Shown: positions 1-4,616 of the stretch, one piece after another | Position numbering within the stretch: the first letter of the stretch is position 1 | Layout of the letters: each line of letters starts with the position of its first letter | NCBI GenBank assembly: GCA_003561835.1 | Contig: PWVN01000213.1 | Span: 1 to 6,330, forward strand | Length of the DNA: 6,330 nucleotides | Direction of reading: 5' to 3' | Source of the DNA: Syntrophomonadaceae bacterium | Lineage (GTDB): Bacteria; Bacillota; Dethiobacteria; PWVN01 | The notes under the pieces: model-generated | Told to the model about the DNA's origin: nothing | Seen by the model: the letters and a program-made list of their open reading frames with translations, nothing else | Database searches by the model: none | Program-made: the position numbers and the translations under genes

Positions 1-60
1 CTTTTCAAAGGACTCCGCACCCCTCCTTTGCTGGATAATCTCTTCGAAATCTCTTTTCAA
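1..60 (-). CDS. 5' end of a truncated gene, possibly nitroreductase-like
   Basis: On the minus strand a TTG codon at 60-58 opens a frame with no stop to the left edge (20 codons, beginning MKRDFEEIIQQRRGAESFEK). A GGGAGG ribosome binding site lies 9 bases upstream (75-70), which is what makes the TTG start credible. The pattern of a short helix ending in two arginines followed a few residues later by phenylalanine resembles the N-terminus of nitroreductase-family flavoproteins (typically ...I..RRS...F...). Twenty residues cannot establish a family, so the function is only a suggestion. It is transcribed divergently from the rhomboid-like gene and the two share the 61-250 intergenic region. 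Confidence 0.5.
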   Translation of the reverse strand, partial: MKRDFEEIIQQRRGAESFEK

Positions 61-69
61 TGATTGAAA

Positions 70-75
70 CCTCCC
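70..75 (-). promoter_or_regulatory. Ribosome binding site for the TTG start at base 60
   Basis: The minus strand reads GGGAGG here, 9 bases before the TTG. It is the only Shine-Dalgarno-like sequence near the left edge on this strand and sets the start of the truncated gene. Confidence 0.5.
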
Positions 76-110
76 ATATTTTTTTGCCAAAACTGGCTTG
101 AAAACTTTTC

Positions 111-128
111 ATGGAGTATTTTACTCAT
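111..128. promoter_or_regulatory. Palindrome in the divergent intergenic region, possible operator
   Basis: The sequence ATGGAGTATTTTACTCAT contains a perfect 5-base inverted repeat, GAGTA and TACTC, around a 3-base T centre (114-126), with AT on both outer ends after one unpaired G. On the minus strand it contains TAAAAT (123-118), a possible -10 hexamer for the leftward gene, although no good -35 is seen at the right distance. A regulator binding here could control one or both divergent genes. AT-rich short dyads also occur by chance, so this is tentative. Confidence 0.3.
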
Positions 129-138
129 AAACTCTTCG

Positions 139-180
139 ATCTATGCGCTCCAGAGGTCAAAACCCGAAGAAATCATAGAT
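139..180. repeat. Inverted repeat ATCTATG / CATAGAT
   Basis: Perfect 7-base arms at 139-145 and 174-180 are separated by 28 bases, just upstream of the candidate promoter of the rhomboid-like gene. The spacing is long for one operator half-site pair, but it could be two sites or a weak hairpin. A chance origin is quite possible. Confidence 0.25.
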
Positions 181-208
181 TTAAATGTCCCCTCCGATGT
201 GGTAAGAT
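180..208 (+). promoter_or_regulatory. Weak candidate promoter for the rhomboid-HD gene pair
   Basis: TTTAAA (180-185, four of six matches to TTGACA) is 17 bases before TAAGAT (203-208, four of six matches to TATAAT). Transcription would start near base 215, leaving about 35 bases of leader that contains the AAGGAGG ribosome binding site at 237-243. The spacing is ideal but both hexamers are imperfect. Confidence 0.3.
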
Positions 209-250
209 AGAGGGGATGGTTATTAAGGACCCGGACAAGGAGGTTCACCG

Positions 251-913
251 ATGAAGTGGATCAATCAGCTGGAACGAAGGTTTTCCCGCCTGGCCATCAA
301 AAATTTAATGTATTATATTGTCTTTCTCAATGCCGTGATCTTCCTTCTCATCCTCATCGACAACACCGGCAGCGTCATTCCCCTCCTGGCCTTGAACCCT
401 GCCCTGATCCTGGAAGGCGAAGTGTGGCGGCTCATCAGCTATATCTTTATTCCGCCCACCACCAGCATCTTCTTTGCCGTTTTTGTCCTCTACTTCTACT
501 ACATGGTGGGGACATCCCTGGAACGGGAGTGGGGTTCCTTCAAATTCAACCTGTACTACCTGATCGGCATGCTGGGAACGACGGCAGCGGCCTTCATCGC
601 CGGAGGCGGGGCCACGGGTGTCTACTTGAACATGTCCCTGTTTTTGGCCTTTGCCTATATCTACCCCAATTTTGAAATTCTGCTTTTCCTGATCGCCCCC
701 ATAAAGGTGAAGTACCTGGCCTGGCTGTACTGGTTCTTCATCGGCTATACGGTACTGACAGCCCGCCTCCCCCACAAGGCGGCGGCCCTGGTGTCCCTGG
801 CCAACTTTATTCTCTTCTTCGGCTATGACATCATAAAAAACCTGCGGCGCCGGCAGCAGGTGAGCCGCAACAGGAGAAAATTCAACTCCCAGTTCAAAAA
901 GAAGGACGAATAA
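251..913 (+). CDS. Rhomboid-like membrane protein, probably catalytically inactive
   Basis: This 220-residue integral membrane protein has about six hydrophobic segments (roughly 19-36, 72-87, 103-119, 124-138, 156-170 and 176-194) and a strongly basic cytoplasmic tail (197-218). Rhomboid features are visible: an EVWRLISYIF segment at 57-66 matching the conserved WR loop region, and LEREWGSFKF at 90-99 matching the motif before the core helices. In active rhomboids the next core helix starts with GxSG and a later one carries a catalytic His followed by small residues. Here the matching stretch reads GATGVYLNMSLFLAFA (120-135) with no GxSG, and the only late His (175) lies at the start of its helix without the usual His-xx-Gly context. 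It therefore looks like a rhomboid pseudoprotease, though it would commonly be labelled a rhomboid-family protease. The start has AAGGAGG 7 bases upstream. The downstream HD gene begins 48 bases after the stop, so the two are probably co-transcribed. Confidence 0.85.
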   Translation: MKWINQLERRFSRLAIKNLMYYIVFLNAVIFLLILIDNTGSVIPLLALNPALILEGEVWRLISYIFIPPTTSIFFAVFVLYFYYMVGTSLEREWGSFKFNLYYLIGMLGTTAAAFIAGGGATGVYLNMSLFLAFAYIYPNFEILLFLIAPIKVKYLAWLYWFFIGYTVLTARLPHKAAALVSLANFILFFGYDIIKNLRRRQQVSRNRRKFNSQFKKKDE

Positions 914-961
914 CCCTGCAGTGCTTCCTTATGCAAGGATGATTGAAAAGGGGATGAGGCC

Positions 962-2161
962 ATGATCACCAAAACCCTGCTGGAATTGATCTATGAGGCG
1001 GCCAACATTCAGCGCTGGAACGACCACCTGCGCCCCCAGGGATTTACGGAAATCGACAAACAGTCCCACAAGATGTTCATCGCCTATGTGCTGGCCAAAT
1101 TCGAGGAAGGGGACCGGAACCTCTCCGTGGACTGGGTCAGGCTCATCGAGGGAGGGATCTTTGAATTCCTCCACCGGGTGGTGCTGACGGATATCAAACC
1201 TCCCATCTTTTACAAACTCATGAGCGAAAGCGGCAAAGAACTGAACAACTACGTCTTGGGCCAGCTGGACCGGGATGTGGCCGGCCTGGCCGGAAATTTC
1301 TTCGAAAACTTCCGAAGGTATCTTTTTGAGGAGGACTTCTGCCCTCTGGAAAAACGAATCCTCAGGGCCTCCCACTACCTGGCCACCAACTGGGAATTCA
1401 AGATCATCTACAACCTGAACCGGGGCATCTATGGAATTGACGATACCAGGAGGGAAATTGAAAACGAGCTGGAGGAGCACTACCACCTGGCCGGAGTACA
1501 AAAACTGGGCCTGCAGAAGAAGACCTGCAATTTCATCGATATGGTGGGGCAGCTGCGTTTTCAAAAACGGTGGGCCCATTCCCCCCGGGTCCCGGAAACC
1601 TCTGTTCTGGGCCACATGCTTATCGTGGCCCTGCTGGCCTACCTGATCTCCCTGGAGCTTAAGGCCTGTCCAAAGCGGCGGCGCAACAACTTCTTCGCCG
1701 GCCTTTTTCACGATTTGCCGGAAATCTTGACCCGGGATATCATCTCCCCCATCAAGAGGTCTGTGGAAGGCCTGGAAGACCTGCTCAAAGAGATTGAAAA
1801 GAGGCAGATGGAAGAAAGGATCCTGCCCCTGCTGCCGGAGGCCTGGCACAGGGAGTTGAAGTACTATGTGGACGATGAGTTCAAGAACAAGGCCCTGGTG
1901 GAGGGCCGGGTCACGATTATTACCGACGAGGAGATCAACGGCCGCTACAACCGGGACGTCTACTCCCCCGTGGACGGGGAAATGATCAAGGGGTGCGACC
2001 ATCTGGCGGCCTTTATCGAGGCTTCCCTTTCTCTATCCCACGGGATCACCTCCCGCCACCTGGAGGAAGCCCTCACATCCATCTACAGGACCTCCCGGGG
2101 GAGGAAAGCTGGAACCTTCGACTTTGAGCCCCTCTTCGACTTTTTCATGAGAGAGGCGTGA
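962..2161 (+). CDS. Tandem HD-domain protein, YfbR (5'-deoxynucleotidase) type
   Basis: This is a 399-residue soluble protein with no signal peptide or membrane segment. The C-terminal half (about 190-395) matches the HD hydrolase YfbR, which removes phosphate from deoxynucleoside monophosphates: Arg203-Trp204, the first metal His218 (VLGHM), the HD pair His250-Asp251 in FHDLPEILTRDI, Glu254 and Asp259 of that motif, and a distal Asp346 in GCDHLAAFIEA. The N-terminal half (about 5-155) repeats the same order of landmarks: Arg18-Trp19, His36, His71-Arg72, LTDIKPP at 75-81, and EKRILRASHYL at 130-140. There the Asp of the HD pair is Arg72 and the distal Asp position is Ser137. I read this as a duplicated HD fold with an inactive first copy and an intact second. 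YfbR itself is about 200 residues, half this length. The ATG at 962 has AAAGGGG 8 bases upstream. Substrate is unknown; a nucleotide monophosphate is inferred from YfbR only. Confidence 0.88.
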   Translation: MITKTLLELIYEAANIQRWNDHLRPQGFTEIDKQSHKMFIAYVLAKFEEGDRNLSVDWVRLIEGGIFEFLHRVVLTDIKPPIFYKLMSESGKELNNYVLGQLDRDVAGLAGNFFENFRRYLFEEDFCPLEKRILRASHYLATNWEFKIIYNLNRGIYGIDDTRREIENELEEHYHLAGVQKLGLQKKTCNFIDMVGQLRFQKRWAHSPRVPETSVLGHMLIVALLAYLISLELKACPKRRRNNFFAGLFHDLPEILTRDIISPIKRSVEGLEDLLKEIEKRQMEERILPLLPEAWHRELKYYVDDEFKNKALVEGRVTIITDEEINGRYNRDVYSPVDGEMIKGCDHLAAFIEASLSLSHGITSRHLEEALTSIYRTSRGRKAGTFDFEPLFDFFMREA

Positions 2162-2176
2162 GGTTCCAACCGTGAA

Positions 2177-2210
2177 AAAAACAGGGAGCAGTGCTCCCTG
2201 TTTTTCTTTT
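2177..2210. terminator. Bidirectional intrinsic terminator between convergent genes
   Basis: A perfect 13-base-pair stem runs from 2177-2189 to 2193-2205 with the 3-base loop AGT; the core is CAGGGAGC paired with GCTCCCTG. On the plus strand it is followed by TTTTTCTTTT and ends the rhomboid-HD operon, 15 bases after the HD stop. On the minus strand the A tract at 2175-2181 reads as a T tract, so the same hairpin can end the converging protease gene. Confidence 0.92.
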
Positions 2211-2222
2211 AAATGGATAATA

Positions 2223-2235
2223 GCCTCCGGGAGGC
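2223..2235 (-). other. Small GC hairpin after the protease stop
   Basis: The arms GCCTC and GAGGC pair perfectly around a 3-base loop, starting 5 bases after the protease stop codon on the minus strand. No T tract follows, so it is not a terminator by itself; it may simply protect the mRNA 3' end ahead of the main bidirectional terminator. Confidence 0.3.
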
Positions 2236-2240
2236 CCTGA

Positions 2241-3059
2241 CTAATGAATCCCCGCCAGCAGTGCCATAAGCTCGGCGGCGGGCACGGCCAGGCCGATGAT
2301 ATCCTCCTGCCCTGCCGGCCCCTGTTGCTGCAGGGTGGCAAAGATAACCGCCACCACCAAACCCTCCCTGTTGAAGACGGGGCTGCCGCTGCTGCCCCGG
2401 TAAACGGGTCCCTTGATCATAAGGACCGGCTCCTCCCAATCCCTGAGCATCACGAAACCTTCAACCGTCCCTTCACTGACGACGCTGCTCAGGCCCAGGG
2501 GGTTTCCGATCATCAATACGGTATCTTCCCGCTTAAGGCCCTCCACTGCAAGTTCCAGGGCAGGCAGGTTGCCCCCTTCAACGGAGAGCAGGGCCAGGTC
2601 CACCTGGGGAATGCCAACCAGAACCTCCCCCAGGTGGGGCAGGGCCCCGGGGAAACGGACTGTGATGCTGGAGGAGCCCGCAATTACATGGTAATTGGTC
2701 ACAATGATACCGTCGGGATGGATGTTGAACCCCGTCCCCCTCCTGCCGTCTGCCTCGATGGACACCACGGCCTGCTGCAGCTCCCGGACCCGGGGGTCCC
2801 GGGACAAGCGGCGGGAGTCGTGCAGGAACTCCAGGGAGGGCAGGGTAAAGACATTCAAAAGCCGGCCCAGGACCAGAGCGGCAAGAACCAGGGCCAGCAC
2901 CAGGCTGCCGGCTTTGATGGCTGTCCTTCTCCCTCCGGGGGGCAGCGGGCTTTCTTCAGCGCGGTCTTCGTCCTCATTCAATTCCCGAATCAGATCCTCG
3001 TCCAGCTGCTGCCGGTCTTCGGGCCTTACGGGAACATCCCAGTAATCCTTTGGGCTCAT
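2241..3059 (-). CDS. Membrane-anchored trypsin-like serine protease (HtrA/DegP type, no PDZ)
   Basis: This 272-residue protein has an acidic cytoplasmic N-terminus (1-42), a basic patch and one membrane segment (about 47-68, rich in Ala, Leu and Val), then an extracellular S1C-type chymotrypsin fold. The catalytic triad is visible: His124 in TNYHVI, Asp154 in VDLALL, and Ser224 in GSSGSPVF. The GTGF and GNPLG motifs (108-111 and 185-189) are also typical of HtrA proteases. The protein ends just after the last beta strands of the protease domain, so the PDZ domain usual in DegP, HtrA or DegS is absent; this shorter layout is known among anchored trypsin-like proteases. I chose the ATG at 3059 over an in-frame ATG at 3074, because GGGAGGG (3066-3072) is 6 bases before the former and would lie inside the coding region of the latter. 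The likely role is quality control or regulated cleavage of envelope proteins; the substrate is unknown. Confidence 0.92.
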   Translation of the reverse strand: MSPKDYWDVPVRPEDRQQLDEDLIRELNEDEDRAEESPLPPGGRRTAIKAGSLVLALVLAALVLGRLLNVFTLPSLEFLHDSRRLSRDPRVRELQQAVVSIEADGRRGTGFNIHPDGIIVTNYHVIAGSSSITVRFPGALPHLGEVLVGIPQVDLALLSVEGGNLPALELAVEGLKREDTVLMIGNPLGLSSVVSEGTVEGFVMLRDWEEPVLMIKGPVYRGSSGSPVFNREGLVVAVIFATLQQQGPAGQEDIIGLAVPAAELMALLAGIH

Positions 3060-3065
3060 AACCGT

Positions 3066-3072
3066 CCCTCCC
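3066..3072 (-). promoter_or_regulatory. Ribosome binding site that decides the protease start
   Basis: The minus strand reads GGGAGGG, 6 bases before the ATG at 3059. The upstream in-frame ATG at 3074 has no comparable site, so the shorter 272-residue product is preferred. Confidence 0.75.
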
Positions 3073-3077
3073 ATCCC

Positions 3078-3086
3078 AGTATATCA
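3078..3086 (-). promoter_or_regulatory. Extended -10 promoter candidate for the protease gene
   Basis: The minus strand reads TGATATACT, an extended -10 element (TGn followed by TATACT, five of six matches), directly after the T tract of the preceding terminator. No convincing -35 lies 16 to 18 bases upstream. The predicted transcript start (about 3071) would fall at the edge of the ribosome binding site, leaving a very short leader, which argues for caution. Confidence 0.35.
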
Positions 3087-3125
3087 AAAAAAAGAACCTC
3101 TCGACAGGCAAAGATTCGAAAGGTT
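3086..3125 (-). terminator. Intrinsic terminator after the FMN-binding gene
   Basis: Minus-strand arms AACCTTTCG (3125-3117) and CGAGAGGTT (3103-3095) form a 9-base-pair stem with one U-G wobble and a 13-base loop, followed by C and eight Ts (3093-3086). It lies 32 bases after the FMN-binding gene's stop and 27 bases before the protease start, so it should separate their transcription, at least partly. Confidence 0.75.
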
Positions 3126-3149
3126 TCTGAAGATTCATCTGTAAAGGTT
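3111..3149 (-). repeat. Imperfect direct repeat inside the terminator region
   Basis: On the minus strand the pair AACCTTT ... GAATCTT occurs twice: at 3149-3143 with 3136-3130, and at 3125-3119 with 3117-3111. Both AACCT copies can pair with the same downstream AGGTT (3099-3095), giving two mutually exclusive stems before the T tract. It may be a local duplication or a means of tuning readthrough. Confidence 0.45.
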
Positions 3150-3156
3150 CCGTTGA

Positions 3157-3552
3157 TTATTCCGTCAGGGCAATTTCCACAGCTTTCATGATGGCCTTGC
3201 TGGTAGCCGTGGCACCGGTGACCACATCCACGGGCAGGGTCTGCTCTGCGATAATTCTGGAAATGATCCGGTCCACCGGTCCGTCCAGGTGAAACTGCTG
3301 CTTCTCAATCATGCGAATCTCTGTGACGGTCCGGTCCCGGACGGTAACTTCCACGGTGTTGGACCACCGGTGGCCCCTGTACTCGCCGGTATACACGCCG
3401 TCAGGAACCTGCGAGAAGTCCACCTGGTTGATGACGAGGTTTTCCGTCTCGCCCAGGCCGTGGGTCATATAGCCCATGCCTCCGGACACCAGGATGAGCA
3501 ATGCGCCGAGAACCAGCAAGATACCTGTGAACCTTCTCAACCTGCGAGGCAT
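3157..3552 (-). CDS. Membrane-anchored FMN-binding-domain protein
   Basis: This 131-residue protein has a basic N-terminus (MPRRLRR), one membrane anchor or signal segment (about 8-29), and an FMN_bind domain of the NqrC/RnfG C-terminal type outside the membrane (about 50-130). Family marks are DGVYTGEYRG at 51-60, RWSNTVEVTV at 62-71, and the VDVVTGATATSKAI stretch at 108-121. In this family FMN is joined by a phosphoester bond to the last Thr of an (S/T)GAT motif by the transferase ApbE; here that is TGAT at 112-115, so Thr115 is the expected site. The likely role is extracytoplasmic electron transfer, but no ApbE, NADH dehydrogenase or terminal reductase is in the window, so the partner is unknown. 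The ATG has AGGAGG 6 bases upstream. The start overlaps the 3' end of the hydrolase gene by 16 bases, allowing translational coupling, and a strong promoter at 3597-3625 can also express it alone. Confidence 0.92.
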   Translation of the reverse strand: MPRRLRRFTGILLVLGALLILVSGGMGYMTHGLGETENLVINQVDFSQVPDGVYTGEYRGHRWSNTVEVTVRDRTVTEIRMIEKQQFHLDGPVDRIISRIIAEQTLPVDVVTGATATSKAIMKAVEIALTE

Positions 3553-4472
3553 AACACCCCTCCTACACGGATCTGATTTCCCCTGACAACTAATTTATTA
3601 TAACACAGGTTTTTGGGTCTGGTAAGCCCCTGCCCGGTTGAAATCCCGGGTTGGGAGCCCCCTCCCAGGCTTTCCAGGAATTCGAGAATGCTGTCCCAGA
3701 ATAAAGGGTTCTCCTGCAGATCGTTGTGCCCTCCGGGGAGGATTTTTACGTCACTGGGGCCCTCCCAGGCGGACACCAGCTCCAGGGAGCGCCGGGGCCT
3801 GATGAGCCGGTCCTCCCGGCCGATGATGGCCAGGAGGGGTGCTTCCACCTCCGGTGCCTTTTGGACGGCCCTGAAGGGGTGTTTTATGAAGGAGGAGGGG
3901 AGAAAGGGCAGTTGGTCCCGGGCAACGGCGGTAATGCTGTCATAGGGGGATACCAGGATCACCCCCCGGACATCCCGGGCGGAAGCCAGGTGAACCGCCA
4001 CCCCGGCGCCAATGCTGCGGCCCATCACCACCACACCGGCCTCCTCCAGGGCCCCCGAGGCAGCAGCCCAGTCATATATGGCCAGGGCATCCTGGAGCAG
4101 GGCTTCCTCTCCCGGCCGGCCCTCGCTGAGGCCGTACCCCCGGTAATTGACGGCCAGCAGGGGCCCGGGAAGCAGGTGGGCCGTTTCCAGCTGGCGGGAC
4201 ACCTCCTCCCCGTTGCCTCCAAAATACAGGAGGAGGGGCCCCTTTTCCTGCCCCGGCTTCTCCATCAGCCAGCCATGGAGGGTTACCCCCTCCGATACGT
4301 CTATCCGGACTTCTACAGCCCGGGTAAAATTTTCCCGGATATAGGTCAACCTCTCCTCCCCCAGAGGCCTTTGGGGGAAGAGGACCCTGTCCTGAAATAA
4401 GTACAGGGCAGCCACCAGGCCCACCACTGCGGCCAGAAGCACCAGGAGAAGATTTCTGAGCCCCAAAAGCAA
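3537..4472 (-). CDS. Membrane-anchored alpha/beta hydrolase, BEM46/ABHD13 type
   Basis: This 311-residue protein has an N-terminal membrane segment (about 7-25) followed by a complete alpha/beta hydrolase domain (about 40-268). Seen in order are the oxyanion-loop motif FGGNG (84-88), NYRGYGLSEG (109-118), the nucleophile elbow GRSIG (151-155, Ser153), the acid in GREDRL (Asp221) and the general base in PGGHND (His249). This order, the YRGYG motif and the N-terminal anchor fit the BEM46/ABHD13-like group, whose natural substrates are mostly unknown (ester or acyl bonds). The start is TTG at 4472, supported by GGAGGG 6 bases upstream. The domain should end near residue 268; the last 42 or so residues are a Gly- and basic-rich tail running through the promoter of the next gene and overlapping its start by 16 bases. 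No other frame offers an early stop there, so a simple frameshift does not explain the tail. Confidence 0.9.
   Translation of the reverse strand: MLLGLRNLLLVLLAAVVGLVAALYLFQDRVLFPQRPLGEERLTYIRENFTRAVEVRIDVSEGVTLHGWLMEKPGQEKGPLLLYFGGNGEEVSRQLETAHLLPGPLLAVNYRGYGLSEGRPGEEALLQDALAIYDWAAASGALEEAGVVVMGRSIGAGVAVHLASARDVRGVILVSPYDSITAVARDQLPFLPSSFIKHPFRAVQKAPEVEAPLLAIIGREDRLIRPRRSLELVSAWEGPSDVKILPGGHNDLQENPLFWDSILEFLESLGGGSQPGISTGQGLTRPKNLCYNKLVVRGNQIRVGGVLCLAG
3597..3625 (-). promoter_or_regulatory. Strong promoter for the FMN-binding gene, inside the hydrolase 3' end
   Basis: The minus strand has TTACCA (3625-3620, four of six), a 17-base spacer, then TATAAT (3602-3597, perfect) preceded by TGT, making a full extended -10 (TGTTATAAT). 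The predicted start near 3590 gives a leader of about 37 bases that includes the AGGAGG site. It lies within the coding tail of the hydrolase. Confidence 0.7.
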
Positions 4473-4478
4473 GAGCAG

Positions 4479-4484
4479 CCCTCC
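4479..4484 (-). promoter_or_regulatory. Ribosome binding site supporting the hydrolase TTG start
   Basis: The minus strand reads GGAGGG, 6 bases before the TTG at 4472-4470. No ATG or GTG lies nearby in frame at a good distance, so the TTG is the best start. Confidence 0.7.
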
Positions 4485-4505
4485 AAGCCTTTTTTCTTAC
4501 AACCC

Positions 4506-4511
4506 ATTATA
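4506..4511 (-). promoter_or_regulatory. -10 element of the hydrolase promoter
   Basis: The minus strand reads a perfect TATAAT in the context GGGTATAATGGG, with a predicted transcript start near 4499 and a leader of about 27 bases. No good -35 hexamer is found 16 to 18 bases upstream; that position is occupied by the palindrome at 4521-4536, which suggests an activated or regulated promoter. Confidence 0.6.
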
Positions 4512-4520
4512 CCCAAATTT

Positions 4521-4536
4521 CAGGAAGCCCTTCCTG
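4521..4536. promoter_or_regulatory. Palindromic operator candidate over the -35 region of the hydrolase promoter
   Basis: CAGGAAGCCCTTCCTG is a perfect inverted repeat of 7-base arms (CAGGAAG and CTTCCTG) around CC. It ends 9 bases upstream of the TATAAT and covers the expected -35 position. That is the usual place for a repressor site or a proximal activator site. No T tract follows, so it is not an intrinsic terminator. Confidence 0.5.
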
Positions 4537-4575
4537 TTTTCGACATTAATTTCTCCATCCCTGCCTTTTCCCCCG

Positions 4576-4602
4576 AAAAATTCCTTCCCCCGGGGGGAAG
4601 GA
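4576..4602 (-). terminator. Intrinsic terminator after the large unknown gene
   Basis: Minus-strand arms TCCTTCCCC and GGGGAAGGA form a 9-base-pair stem around the 3-base loop CCG, followed by A and TTTTT (4580-4576). It lies 14 bases after the stop codon of the upstream gene and before the hydrolase promoter, separating the two units. Confidence 0.82.
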
Positions 4603-4616
4603 TGATGATGGCACCC

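Noticed and set aside
305..775. Open frame on the minus strand opposite the rhomboid-like gene
   Set aside because: The plus strand encodes clear membrane helices and rhomboid marks with a strong ribosome binding site, so this is a shadow.
914..961. Possible terminator between the rhomboid-like and HD genes (TCCTT-ATGC-AAGGA)
   Set aside because: The stem is only 5 base pairs, AT-containing and without a T tract, so it should not stop transcription; the genes are probably co-transcribed.
929..2002. A long open frame on the minus strand opposite the HD-domain gene
   Set aside because: It is antisense to a gene with clear HD motifs, its translation is low in recognisable domain patterns, and it has no convincing ribosome binding site. 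It is a shadow caused by codon bias.
2244..3191. A long open frame on the plus strand opposite the serine protease gene
   Set aside because: The opposite strand encodes a full catalytic triad with correct motifs; the plus-strand product is rich in Gln, Gly and Pro with no domain pattern and crosses a terminator.
3639..3656. Hairpin CCCGG...CCGGG near the hydrolase 3' end as a terminator
   Set aside because: The stem is only 5 base pairs and is not followed by Ts on either strand; the hydrolase and FMN-binding genes overlap, which also argues against termination here.
3726..4400. Open frame on the plus strand opposite the alpha/beta hydrolase
   Set aside because: The minus strand carries GRSIG, the acid and the His in order; the antisense product is Gly/Pro/Gln-rich and unlike a folded domain.
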